A DNA stretch of 64,000 bases from Mixophyes australis (GCA_036250195.1 JAVHZZ010000011.1:63612101-63676100); one strand, 5' to 3'. Shown: positions 1-10,600, counted from the first letter of the stretch. A program made the numbers and translations. Notes: generated by a model from the letters alone, not told the origin.

Positions 1-490
1 ACAAGTACAAACATCTGCACCTGAACCAAAGCTGCCATCTTCCACTGCAAACCAATACACTTTAGTGGGAATCTAGATGTATTGCTCTGCACCTCTGCTG
101 TTTTTCACTTCGTAATTAGAAAGAGTCAGTTAATTTGGACATTATGGGAAATTAAAGGTAGTCTAACTATGTCAGGATTCAAATAACACCAATCAGCCAG
201 GAATAGTTCATAGCAACTAAATCAATACTTATTAAAACCTACCTAGGATACAGTCCAATAATAAAACATTAGTTAAAACGAAAATAGCAACCATTATTGT
301 AGTATTGCAACCCGTTAGGAATAGATAATGTTATTATAATGTTGATAGAAACACAATCCAATAAAGCGGTATATTTCTCCTCAACAGATCAGTTGTGAAG
401 GTATTAATTTTCTCTTAGTATATACATTACAGTGTTAGCTGAGCACAATCCTTTACCACAAATGTCCGTTCATTCAAGTTAAAAGATTCC
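1..490. other. AT-rich stretch without recognised gene
   Basis: No long reading frame, tandem repeat or recognisable transposon end is seen. The last five bases (486-490, attcc) are the probable target-site copy flanking the LTR that begins at 491. Confidence 0.5.
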
Positions 491-1301
491 TGTCACAGTA
501 CGCTGGAATACTAGACCCCTGGCCTGCCAATACTAACACTCACCAGAGGCGCGGAGTCTAACGTGGCGGCTGGCCTTCACCAAGAACCCTCGCAAGGAGG
601 TATGGACTTCGCGGCGGCCTCTACGCAGGTCGCGGTCCTCAGGGAGTGGGGTGAGACCCACGGAGTTCAGCGAGTTAGATATTGTGGATTGCAAAGATGA
701 CTACTGGGATAGCGGGGAGCAGCGTGAGCTGAGATGGTCTGCGGTTTGCGGAGATGACCGCTGGGATAGCGGGGAGCAGCGTGAGCTGAGATGGTCTGCG
801 GTTTGCAGAGATGACCGCTAGGATAGCGGGGAGCAGCGTGAGCAGAGATGGTCTGCGGTTTGCAGAGATGACCGCTGGGATAGCGGGGAGCAGCGTGAGC
901 TGAGATGGTCTGCGGTTTGCAGAGATGACCGCTAGGATAGCGGGGAGCAGCGTGAGCAGAGATGGTCTGCGGTTTGCAGAGATGACCGCTGGGATAGCGG
1001 GGAGCAGCGTGAGTTGAGATGGTCTGTGGTTTCAAACAGCTGGAACAAAGGAAACGTCCACTCAAGCACACAAACTGAACCTAAGAACAGGCTCAGAGGA
1101 GAGGTGGAGGCTGCTTTAAATAGTGGAGGGAAAAACCCTCATCCAATAGGAAGCCAGGGAAGGTTTAAAGCAGAGATCGGGTCTGCGCATGAGCAGACCC
1201 GCATCCAAGATGGCGGCCATCGGCGGGAGTCGGACGAGAGCAGATGAGAGGTAAGTGAACCGGATCTCGGTCTGGAGACAGCGAGCACCCGGCGTCTGAC
1301 A
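491..1301 (-). mobile_element. Probable solo LTR (gypsy-like) containing a minisatellite
   Basis: On the minus strand the segment starts tgtcagacgc and ends gtactgtgaca, so it has TG...CA ends. It is flanked by attcc (486-490) and attgc (1302-1306), a 4/5 match as expected for an aged 5-bp target duplication. It has a TATA-like tatttaaa on the minus strand with first T at 1122, and a near-perfect NRF1-type palindrome, tgcgcatgagca, at 1183-1194 about 65 bp upstream. No internal region is present, hence solo LTR. The layout (NRF1-like site, TATA, then tandem repeats in the transcribed part) matches the gypsy-1 LTR at 4657-6742. The family itself is not identified. Confidence 0.55.
691..1032. 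repeat. 57-bp minisatellite, six units
   Basis: Six head-to-tail units of exactly 57 bp. Units 3-4 and 5-6 repeat as a 114-bp dimer: one variant has ctagga and gagcaga, the other ctggga and gagctga or gagttga. Because 57 is divisible by three, the minus strand reads as an open frame of 19-residue repeats, which I treat as an artefact. The array lies in the presumed transcribed part of the LTR at 491-1301. Confidence 0.9.
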
Positions 1302-1433
1302 ATTGCACAGATGTTTGGGAAGATTTGATTTACCGACCGGTGGCCACCGTAAGATTTGGTAGTTTTTACCAATTGATCGGGTATCTGAAAAGATCCAAGC
1401 AGTGATCGGGTACATAAAATTCCATCTCTCTCC

Positions 1434-1463
1434 CACTCTCTCTCTCTCTGTCTCTCTCTCTCT

Positions 1464-1550
<87 letters not shown>
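1434..1550. repeat. Compound microsatellite (CT)n(TA)n(GA)n
   Basis: A CT run (about 1434-1465) is followed by a TA run (about 1467-1518) and a GA run (1519-1550). The CT and GA arms are reverse complements and the TA block is self-complementary, so the whole tract is one perfect-looking palindrome able to extrude a cruciform. Open frames over it (Ser-Leu and Tyr-Ile repeats) are not genes. Confidence 0.95.
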
Positions 1551-1552
<2 letters not shown>

Positions 1553-1784
1553 TTGTGATATACATAGTTGTATATTGTCATATACATAGTTGGTTCAGAA
1601 CCAATATGGCCTAATAATGGTACCAACTTGATAGCAATTCCCATGGTAAAATCACTACATGGAGTTATACGTGATTAAAATAACAAATTACTTAATGAAA
1701 CATATAAATCAAAATACATGCAAGTTCATGATTAAACAGAAATGCAACATTGTTGATATATATAGTATACATTACTATTAATAT

Positions 1785-1892
1785 GTTTTTATTGATATAC
1801 CACTGACATATTCCGCAGCGCTGTACATTGAGGTAATAATCAGATGACACAAACAACTTACATACAATGACAACATCCTTGTCATAAACACA
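1785..1892 (-). repeat. L2-type LINE 3' tail fragment
   Basis: Contains catattccgcagcgctgta, the reverse complement of the gcgctacggaatatgttggt motif in the L2 tail at about 41970. It ends where the inverted Penelope piece begins at 1893. The stretch 1551-1784 before it shows nothing recognisable. Confidence 0.4.
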
Positions 1893-2183
1893 AGACGGAG
1901 ACTTTTTCAAGGGTGATGGAACAGAGAGTAATGTGGGGTTATATAGAGGAATCCTTGGTGACGTTTAATTGAATGAACGTACCTAAATACACTGATACAC
2001 CACCAATTAAACATGTACTTAATGGAATTGAGTGACAATAACAATTGCAATAAAAATAAATCATTCACATATAAAAATGAACAGATTAATGGGTAGTCCA
2101 TAATACAATCTGGTGAGATAACTATGGAGAGGGGTGGGGGGGGGGGGGTCTATGTACAATCTCTTAATTTGATTAACTAAATA
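1893..2183 (-). repeat. Inverted 3'-region copy at the 5' end of the Penelope-like element
   Basis: This is a reverse-complement copy of about 13488-13775. The match starts exactly at agacggag (1893, pairing with 13775) and runs to gattaactaaata near 2183, with a length difference in the G/C run (13 G here, 10 C there). Inverted or tandem 3' segments at the 5' junction are a known property of Penelope-like elements. The junction with the coding part shares a few bases (taaata). Confidence 0.85.
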
Positions 2184-2203
2184 AATATGACTATTCCACT
2201 GAA

Positions 2204-4024
2204 ATGGATAGAATTCTGTCGGATACATCCACCTATAGGAAACTAACTGCTAATCCGACTAATTCTTTCCAAATCGAACTCAGACAGATTCTAGTCATCG
2301 GAAGGGACCTGGGAATCATTACCCAACTAGAATACAATTATATACACAATCATCACCCAGTTATTCCAGTCATTTATTATTTACCAAAGATTCATAAACA
2401 CCTTACTCAACCACCTGGTAGACCTATCATTTCAGGGATTATTTCCATTACATCAAATTTATCTCACTATATTGATTATTTCTTGCAAGCGTATGTTAAA
2501 CAGCAGAAATCACATTTACAAGATACAACACATGCACTGCAATTATTATGGAACATTGACTGGAAAAGCGATTACTGGTTAGTTACATGTGATATCACAT
2601 CACTATATACTGTCATCAACCACCAGTTGGGCGTAGAGAGCATTAAACATATTCTTAAACGCGATAGTCAACTCCCACCAGAACAGATCGCTTTCTTAAT
2701 TTCCAATATTCAATACATTCTTACATATAATTATTTCTGGTACAACGACCAATTCTATCTACAAGAATGTGGCACAGCCATGGGCACTAGGTTTGCCCCC
2801 AGTTATGCTAATCTCTTTATGAGTTATTGGGAAGACAGAAACATCTGGTCTGGTCATGACTGGGGTGCAAACCTAGTGCTCTGGAAGAGATATATTGACG
2901 ATATTCTCTTCATTTGGGAGGGGAGTGAGGATAATCTGCAGGAATTTTTACACTATATGAATAACAACACGGATGGTCTCACCTTCACTTCTAATTTTAG
3001 TCAAGAACGTGTAGAATTTTTAGATTTGGAAATTTTTATCTCCAATCATATTTTAGCCACAAAAACCTTTAGGAAGAGTGTGGATGTGAACAGCTACATT
3101 CTAGCGGATAGTCATCACCATCCGAATTGGATAGATAACATCCCTCTAGGCCAGTTTACTATAGTTAGACAAAATTGTTCTTCTTTAAATGACTACAGAG
3201 AACAAGGTAGCATTATGAAACAGCAATTACTCGATAAACATTATAATCCAACAATTGTGGAAAGAGATTTTAAAAAGATTGAAGATGTTGATAGAGAGGG
3301 CCTCTTGACATACAAATCCAGACCAATGGATATGGATAAACAGAAGAAGACTTATTTTATTACTGAATATTCAGAGGGATCCACTCAGTTGCGCAAAATA
3401 ATTAAGAAACATTGGCATTTATTACAGAAAGATAACACACTTAAAGGCTATTTGCCTGACATCGTTTTCAGAAAAGCACCAGATTTTAAAAAGAAATTGG
3501 TTTCTAACCATATTAGGAACAAATCTAGACCTGATGATTGGCTGTCCCTTCAGAGTCAAACACCAGGATTTTACTATTGTGGGATCTGCCACAACTGTAA
3601 GACCCTACATTGCTATAGCACTAAGCCTATTATGGAATATAGTTCTACACATACGGGCATCACATATAAGATTAGAGATTTTTTAACCTGTAATACAGAG
3701 AATGTGATATATCTCATCGAATGTCCTTGCCATAAACAATATGTGGGACGTACTATTCGCAAATTGAAAACCCGTATTGGTGAACACCTGAGGAATGTGC
3801 AGAAAGGGTTCGAACAGCATAATTTGTCTAAACATTTTAGAGAAGTGCACGAGAGTAAAATAGATAATTTTAGTTTTGTTGCCATTAAGAAGGTCTCTAA
3901 GAACTGGAGAGGAGGAGATCATATCAGACAGATCAATAAAGAGGAGGCTAGATCTATTTTCACCCCTAGAACACTAGATCCATATGGTTTGAATATAGAT
4001 TTCGAATTACAGTCGTTGATATAA
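2204..4024 (+). CDS. Penelope-like reverse transcriptase / GIY-YIG endonuclease, N-terminally truncated
   Basis: 606 residues without an internal stop. The enzyme copies element RNA into DNA and nicks the target. Visible motifs: LPKIHK and GRPIISG in the fingers, DITSLYT (motif A region), GTAMGTRFAPSYANLFM, and the catalytic YIDD at residues 230-233, followed by FLDLEIF. A Cys-rich stretch (YYCGICHNC) precedes a GIY-YIG nuclease from about residue 501 (VIYLIECPC, then YVGRT and a conserved TRIGEH). The frame is also open upstream from about 2177 to the inversion junction, so the ATG at 2204 is only the first Met in a 5'-truncated copy. Related proteins are longer, so an N-terminal portion is missing. 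The copy is not autonomous but the remaining frame is intact, which points to recent insertion. Confidence 0.85.
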   Translation: MDRILSDTSTYRKLTANPTNSFQIELRQILVIGRDLGIITQLEYNYIHNHHPVIPVIYYLPKIHKHLTQPPGRPIISGIISITSNLSHYIDYFLQAYVKQQKSHLQDTTHALQLLWNIDWKSDYWLVTCDITSLYTVINHQLGVESIKHILKRDSQLPPEQIAFLISNIQYILTYNYFWYNDQFYLQECGTAMGTRFAPSYANLFMSYWEDRNIWSGHDWGANLVLWKRYIDDILFIWEGSEDNLQEFLHYMNNNTDGLTFTSNFSQERVEFLDLEIFISNHILATKTFRKSVDVNSYILADSHHHPNWIDNIPLGQFTIVRQNCSSLNDYREQGSIMKQQLLDKHYNPTIVERDFKKIEDVDREGLLTYKSRPMDMDKQKKTYFITEYSEGSTQLRKIIKKHWHLLQKDNTLKGYLPDIVFRKAPDFKKKLVSNHIRNKSRPDDWLSLQSQTPGFYYCGICHNCKTLHCYSTKPIMEYSSTHTGITYKIRDFLTCNTENVIYLIECPCHKQYVGRTIRKLKTRIGEHLRNVQKGFEQHNLSKHFREVHESKIDNFSFVAIKKVSKNWRGGDHIRQINKEEARSIFTPRTLDPYGLNIDFELQSLI

Positions 4025-4651
4025 TCTCCTTTTTATATGGATTTTTATATTAATGTGTGGTTTCTTATCTGGAGGGACGCCGCGGTATTTATGGGAGGTT
4101 ATTTGCTTTGACATCAGCAGGTCAGGTTGACATACATCCGGACGATAAATTACCTACTATCATATCATCCCACCATACGCCCAATACCGTCAGATCTTGG
4201 AAGCTAAATAGGGTGAGCCAGACCAGGGGGACCACCTGAGAACATCTGGTGTAGTAGGTTTTTTTCCTCTTGAATGTTCCCTGATTTCTGCTCTTGATGG
4301 TGAGGATTCTTTTTCTTCCTTTCCTCCTTCCTCCATTCCGGGTGCCCCGCCGGGTAAGTATACACACAAAGGACTCATTTCTGTACATCACATCGAATGA
4401 TAGGTATTCTCTGAGATACTGGCTATTATCATATAACAACATTATGATTGCTACTTTCCATGGTTTATCAGATAGCTGTGTATATTCTGTAAGACGGTTT
4501 GCACCCATTAAGTGGTGCACTTATTGTTTGTCGTCATATATATTATATAGTATACATTATGTACTTATATTTCACTTCTAAAATTGATATAACTCCTCCC
4601 ATTCATTTTGACAACAGCTACTCACTGTGGATGAGCTCATCTGTATAGTGT
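4025..4651 (+). other. Penelope 3' non-coding region up to the gypsy-1 insertion
   Basis: No convincing reading frame. It continues the Penelope element after its stop codon and ends at the gypsy-1 target site. Confidence 0.5.
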
Positions 4652-4656
4652 ATCTG
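4652..4656. repeat. Target-site duplication of gypsy-1, left copy
   Basis: The 5 bases atctg directly precede the LTR and recur at 13083-13087 after the right LTR, proving insertion of one element with matching ends. Confidence 0.9.
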
Positions 4657-4728
4657 TGTCACTCACCGGACTGTGAGTGCTTCTTCCCGGACATTTAGGA
4701 ACCGTGGTCGTCCTCCATCCTGAGGGTC

Positions 4729-4740
4729 TGCGCATGCGCA
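4729..4740. promoter_or_regulatory. NRF1-type palindrome in the gypsy-1 LTR
   Basis: tgcgcatgcgca is a perfect match to the NRF1 consensus and lies 74 bp upstream of the TATA box. The same palindrome or a decayed form is present in the gypsy-3, gypsy-4 and 491-1301 LTRs. Confidence 0.6.
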
Positions 4741-4784
4741 GCCCTTTCCTATACTTCAGTGTATGTCCCTTTAACTCAATTGGC

Positions 4785-4842
4785 AGATCAGGCAACACTC
4801 CCTATATTAAGCACCTGTGGTCAACACCACGTTGCCTGATCT
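4785..4842 (+). promoter_or_regulatory. gypsy-1 core promoter and self-primer with flanking inverted repeat
   Basis: tatattaa begins at 4803, and the 10-mer gcctgatctt begins at 4834, 31 nt downstream, where the transcript should start. That 10-mer is the exact reverse complement of aagatcaggc at 6745-6754 just inside the LTR. Upstream, agatcaggcaac (4785-4796) is the reverse complement of gttgcctgatct (4831-4842), so TATA sits inside the loop of a 12-bp inverted repeat. Confidence 0.75.
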
Positions 4843-6744
4843 TGGAGTCTCATTCCCCATGAGTCTCTGAAGGTGTTCCTGTGTTTCCTCGTGTATTCAG
4901 CGCTGCTGATTCTTGTGGTTTCCAAACCACTTCTATCTCTGTGGTTTCCAAACCACTTCTACTACTGTGGTTCCCATACCACTTCTACCATCAACTGTAT
5001 CATCGTGACTGTTTGCTGATTCCTATCCGCTGCCTCCGTGCACTACAGTCTTCTAAACCACTTCAACGCTATTATATATCATTGACTGTTTGCTGATTCC
5101 TATCCGCTGCCTCCGTGCACTACAGTCTTCTAAACCACTTCAACGCTATTATATATCATTGTGACTGTTTGCTGATTCCTATCCACTGCCTCTGTGCACT
5201 ACAGCCTTTTCTCCACATCCACTCACCTGTTCATCATCAAGTCTGTGAGCTGATTCCTATCCGCTGCCTCCGTGCACTACAGTCTCCAGCTTGCAACTCG
5301 CCTGTGTTCATCATCGTGACTGTTAGCTGATCCCTATCCGCTGCCTCCGTGCACTACAGTCTCCAGCTTGCAACTCGCCTGTGTTCATCATCGTGACTGT
5401 TAGCTGATTCCTATCCGCTGCCTCCGTGCACTACAGTCTCCAGCTTGCAACTCGCCTGTGTTCATCACCGTGACTGTTAGCTGATTTCTATCCGCTGCCC
5501 CTGTGCACTGCAGTCTCATCTCATCTCTCCTGTGTTTCCTCGAGACTGCTGCTATCATTGCCATCCGCTACTCTCCGTGATCAACAGCTCCTGGTCTACT
5601 CTGCTCTCCCGTGTTCCATCGCTATTGGTACCTGTTGGTTGCTACTGGTTACCTCCGTGTGCCCGCAGAGTCCTGCTGCTGCTGTCAGCGCTATCGTCCA
5701 TCTACTGCTGATCCGCTCTCCACGCCTTCACGTGTCCCGCTGGTCTCTACCCTCCTGTCAGCATTGGATTTGTATCTCATCAGCTACTCCTCTGCTGGAT
5801 CATCTCCATTCTCCTGGGTCCTCCATGAGTCCAGTTCCACGTGTTACCGATTCCTGTGGATTCGTGTCCCTGTTGGTCTACTTACCTGTGCGCTGCACCT
5901 ACTAGACCCCTGCCTCATTCATCCAGGGACTTCGCATCCAGCCGGCCGCCTGCCGCTCAGGTATCGCTGCACTCCTATCTGACTGCCTGCTTCTGAACCA
6001 CGGTATGCATACTTCTCATTGACTGTGCTGGTGTATTGCATATCTTGCTGGACTGTGTTGGTTCTCCTCTGGAGTCTGCTATCCGCTGAGTCTATTGCCA
6101 TCATTGACTGTGTTATCTTGTGCTGGATTACTTCAAGAGACTTTCTATATTTGCAGACCTGTTCAGTCATTTATATATATTGTGCATATTACTGTGGATC
6201 GTGTTTAAGGTGCCCGTGTATATCCTGTGTTGCAGTCTCTCCCCATGCACCTCCTCACATATATATTCAGTGGTACAACTTGCTGATGACAGATCACTGA
6301 TCCCTGTTTCCTGTATCACCTGTTCCAGTATCCTCTCACATAGCAGTGGTACAACTTGCTACCGCAGACCACTGACTACCCGGATACCTCCACTTGGATT
6401 CCATTCCTTCACTCAGACAGCGGTACAACTTGCTATCCGCAGACCGCTGACTCTCATCACCTCCTCGTTTCTGTTGGACATTCCTCCTCACTATAGCAGT
6501 GGTACAACTTGCTATCGCAGACCACTGACTACCTTCACGTGCCCTTGTCCATACAGTTCCTCGTGTATTATTACCTCCATATTACCAGTGCTGCTAGTCA
6601 TAGACTTTCCTGAGCATCTCATCATCTACCATTTCCTGTTCCGTGATCACCCTGCTACCAGAGTACCCTATTACCATCTACATTGCTCTGGTAAGCCTAC
6701 CACCTGGTGATCCCTGGGTAAAGACTCCTAGTGCCTGTGACAGT

Positions 6745-6754
6745 AAGATCAGGC
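6745..6754 (+). other. gypsy-1 self-priming primer binding site
   Basis: aagatcaggc starts 2 nt after the LTR end, the position of a minus-strand primer binding site. It pairs with the predicted first 10 nt of the element's own RNA (4834-4843), with a possible G-U pair extending it. The gag start codon follows at 6756. Tf1 and sushi elements are known to prime this way. Confidence 0.75.
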
Positions 6755-6755
6755 C

Positions 6756-7688
6756 ATGACAGACCCAGATACGGAACCTACCGCCAAAGAGATGCTGCAG
6801 CATCTGGTCAGCCGTGTGGAGCAACAGGATGCCCGCCAACAGCTGTTACTTCAGTGTTATCAGTCATTAACCTCCCAAGGAACATCTGGACAGACTGTGA
6901 CAGCTACTACTGAGGCTCCTGTGCTTTCCTCCGTTTCCCCAGTGCCATCCCAGGTGTCTACAGCTTCCACGCTTCACCTGCCTACTCCGTCAAAGTACGA
7001 TGGAGACCCCAAAACTTGTAGGGGTTTCCTTAACCAATGTTCAGTCCATTTTGAGCTCCAACCTCAAAATTTTTCTACCCATCGTTCCAGAGTGGCCTAT
7101 CTTATCTCTTTGTTTTCAGGACAAGCCCTGGCTTGGGCCTCCCCTCTGTGGGAAAGAAACGATCCAATATTACAAGATAGTGCCAAATTCATTTCTACAT
7201 TCCGAAGTGTGTTCGATGAACCAGGTCGTGTGACCTCCGCTGCTTCCAGCATCCTCCGTCTGCGACAAGGATCTCATACAGTAGGCCAGTACGTCATTCA
7301 ATTTAGGATCTTAGCCTCTGAACTTCAGTGGAACACTGAAGCCCTAGTTGCCGCCTTCTGGCAGGGGCTCTCCGATAGAATTAAAGATGCACTGACTACC
7401 CAGGAGCTTCCTTCGTCACTTGAAGATTTGATCTCTCTATGCCATCGCGTTGATATGAGATTTCGTGAAAGAGAGGCTGAGAAAACAACTTCTGCTAAAG
7501 CACCTCTTCGTTCTAACCCTCAATTTCGTCCAGTTTCACCCTCTGTGATTCCCATGGAGATAGGACGTTCCAAATTATCTTCAGAGGAGAGGAAACGAAG
7601 AGTAAAGAATAGACTCTGTATCTATTGTGCTGATTCCACTCATATTCTCAGCTCTTGCCCTAAGAGATCGGGAAATGCCAGGCCCTAA
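6756..7688 (+). CDS. gag: gypsy-1 Gag polyprotein
   Basis: 310 residues. Gag forms the cytoplasmic virus-like particle that packages element RNA. A glutamine-rich N-terminal stretch is followed by a Ty3-type capsid region from about residue 70 (KYDGDPKTCRGFL; later GQALAWASPLW and FWQGLSDRIKDAL). One CCHC zinc knuckle occupies residues 288-301 with the spacing C-X2-C-X4-H-X4-C. The ATG at 6756 lies 13 nt inside the LTR boundary, right after the primer binding site, and opens the only long frame. The stop (7686-7688) overlaps the start of the pol frame, and a GGGAAAT slippery heptamer lies 10 nt upstream of it. Confidence 0.93.
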   Translation: MTDPDTEPTAKEMLQHLVSRVEQQDARQQLLLQCYQSLTSQGTSGQTVTATTEAPVLSSVSPVPSQVSTASTLHLPTPSKYDGDPKTCRGFLNQCSVHFELQPQNFSTHRSRVAYLISLFSGQALAWASPLWERNDPILQDSAKFISTFRSVFDEPGRVTSAASSILRLRQGSHTVGQYVIQFRILASELQWNTEALVAAFWQGLSDRIKDALTTQELPSSLEDLISLCHRVDMRFREREAEKTTSAKAPLRSNPQFRPVSPSVIPMEIGRSKLSSEERKRRVKNRLCIYCADSTHILSSCPKRSGNARP

Positions 7689-10600
7689 CTAGTTCTGGAG
7701 AGGTGAAGTTAGGGTCCCTGGAGTCCTCTCCATCTTCTATGAAATCTAAAGTCTGCGCTTTTGATGTTACGATTTCTTTTGCTACCAAAACCTTTGAGTC
7801 ACAGGCATTGATTGATTCCGGAGCAGCAGGAAATTTTATTTCCAAATCATTAGTAAATCAATGGTCTCTACCAGTGATTACCTTAAAAACGCCCATTACT
7901 GTGACGGCTATAGATGGATCACATCTCATCAACGGTCTCATCACCCAGAGTACGTCTCCAGTAACCCTTCAGATTGGTGCCCTGCATCATGAAGAAATAT
8001 CGTTTTTAATCCTTCCGGTTAGGACAAGTCCGATTGTCTTAGGCCTTCCATGGCTTCAGTGTCACTCTCCCCAGATTGACTGGCGCACCCCTCAAGTTAC
8101 GTCTTGGGGGTCTGAATGTCACCATCATTGCCTTTCCCAAGTTATTCCTCTCAAAGTACAGCAATCTTCCATCTCATCTACCTCACCGGGACTCCCTTCT
8201 CAATATGCTTCATTTACTGATGTGTTTGATAAAGCTCAGTCTGAACGTCTTCCTCCTCATCGTTCTTGGGATTGTCCGATCGACCTTCTACCTGGCAAGA
8301 CTCCCCTCAGGGGCCGGGTCTATCCACTCTCGTTACCTGAAACTCAAGCTACATCTGAGTACATACAGGAGAACCTCCAGCGTGGGTTTATTCGACCTTC
8401 CACCTCTCCCGCTGGAGCTGGGTTCTTCTTCGTCAAAAAGAAGGATGGATCATTACGCCCTTGCATAGATTTTCGTGGACTCAATGCCATTACTATCAAG
8501 AATCGGTATCCCATTCCGCTGATCACTGAGCTATTCGATCGCATCAAGGGAGCCCGTATCTTTACTAAGTTGGATCTTCGTGGTGCCTACAATTTAATCA
8601 GAATCCGTTCCGGTGACGAATGGAAGACAGCGTTAAACACCAGAGACGGGCATTCCGAATATCTGGTAATGCCTTTCGGGCTGTGTAATGCCCCCGCTGT
8701 TTTTCAAGGCTTCATCAATGAGATCTTTCGGGACTTATTATATGTATGTGTCGTCGTCTACCTGGACGACATATTGATCTTTTCACAGGACCTGCCTTCT
8801 CACCACCAACATGTGGCAGAAGTCCTCTCCAGGCTACGGAAAAATTCATTGTTCTGTAAATTAGAAAAATGTTCATTTGAATTGCCCCAGATTCCATTCT
8901 TGGGGTATATAGTTTCCGGAGTTGGCCTGAAGATGGATCCAGACAAGGTGAATGCTGTACTACATTGGCCCCAGCCAACTACTCTTCGTGCTATCCAGCG
9001 TTTTTTAGGTTTTGCCAATTACTATAGACGCTTCATTCAAGACTTTTCTTCCATTGCATCTCCTATTGTGGCCCTGACTCGGAAAGGGGCTAATCCTAAG
9101 CAATGGCCACCTGAGGCTCTTCAAGCCTTTCAAACACTCAAAGAGTCCTTCTCTTCGGCTCCAATCCTTCGACAGCCTGATGTGACACTCCCCTTCTTTC
9201 TAGAAGTAGATGCCTCTAATGTGGGCTTGGGAGCCATTCTCTCCCAACGCTCGGAACAGCAAAAATTCCATCCTTGTGCCTTCTATTCTCGGGGTCTCCT
9301 GCCCGCAAAGAAGAATTATACTATCGGGGACAAGGAGTTACTGGCTATCAAAGCTGCATTAGAGGAATGGAGATACTTATTGGAAGGAGCTCGCCATCCA
9401 GTGACGATCTTCACGGATCATAAGAACCTGTCATATCTCCAGTCTGCCCAATGCTTGAACCCTCGTCAAGCAAGATGGTCTCTTTTCTTTTCCCGTTTTG
9501 AATTAATAATAACCTTCAAACCAGCTGCCAAGAACAAAAAAGCTGACGCTTTATCTAGAGCTTTTGTGACGTCCTCTGATATAGAAGAGGTTTCCAACCA
9601 TACCATTCTAGACCCCAAATGTATCTCACTGGCTGCTTCATCCACCAAAACGCTACCATTTGGGAAGACCCTCGTGCCTCCTACTCTAAGGAGGAAAATC
9701 CTTTCGTGGTTCCATGCCTCTCGTTTTTCTGGACACGCCGGTGAACACAAGACCTTTGAGATTCTCTCTCGAAGTTACTGGTGGCCTTCAATGAGGAGAG
9801 ACGTCAAAGAGTTCATTGCTTCCTGTGAGCTATGTTCCCAGTTCAAATCCTCCCGCAGAACCCCAGCAGGGTTGCTGCGACCACTACCCATTCCGTCCAA
9901 ACCGTGGACCCATATTAGTATGGATTTCGTTACTGATTTACCACCTAGTAAGAATCATAACACTATTTGGGTGGTGGTGGACAGATTTTCGAAGATGGCT
10001 CATTTCGTCCCTCTGTCTGGTTTGCCTTCCTCGTCTATCCTGGCTGAACATTTCATTAAAGAGATCTTCCGTATCCATGGATGTCCGTCTGAGATTGTGT
10101 CAGATAGAGGAGTACAATTCGTTTCCAGATTCTGGCGAGCCCTTTGTAAAACCTTGGGCATACGATTAGCACTCTCATCTTCTTACCATCCGCAATCTAA
10201 CGGACAAACTGAACGTGTCAATCAAGATCTTGAGACTTTTATAAGGATGTTCTCATCAGCCAATCAAGACAACTGGGTAGAGTTGCTTCCTTGGGCTGAA
10301 TTCGCCCATAACAACATGTACCATGAGTCATCATCCAGAACTCCATTTTTTGTGGTCTACGGTCACCATCCGTCTTTTCCGGAATTTCCTGCCCTCCCGC
10401 CCACCCAAGTTCCTGCGGTGGAGACTGTTTGTCAGACCTTTAAAAATATCTGGTCTCAGGTCAAAACCTGTTTAAAGAAGACATCTATCAAATATAAATC
10501 TTTCGCAGATAAGAAGAGGCGGGCTATTCCACCACTAAAAATTGGAGATCGTGTCTGGTTATCCACCAAAAATATTCGTTTGAAGGTTCCATCTATGAAA

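Larger units (their letters stand above)
4657..6742 (+). repeat. gypsy-1 5' LTR
   Basis: 2,086 bp, starting tgtcactcac and ending gcctgtgaca. U3 is short and holds the NRF1-type site at 4729-4740 and the TATA box at 4803. Everything after about 4834 is presumed R-U5 and is unusually long. It includes a tandem block (about 4985-5520) built from variants of gctgattcctatccgctgcc, where the last units have a period of 77 bp. A second set of repeats at 6270-6530 is built around gtggtacaacttgct. Small open frames here (for example 5558-5905) recur in the other LTR and are not genes. Confidence 0.92.

Noticed and set aside
667..1071. 134-codon minus-strand frame with 19-residue repeats
   Set aside because: Translation of the 57-bp minisatellite inside an LTR; period is a multiple of three by chance.
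1116..1644. Frames with Ser-Leu and Tyr-Ile repeats
   Set aside because: Translation of the CT/TA/GA microsatellite on either strand.
4985..5520. Regular direct repeats resembling a CRISPR array
   Set aside because: Eukaryotic LTR with 77-bp units, no distinct spacers, no cas genes.
4881..6710. Set of small frames (60-196 codons) repeated at 11223-13050
   Set aside because: They lie in the long R-U5 of the gypsy-1 LTRs, are present twice because LTRs are duplicated, and match no domain.
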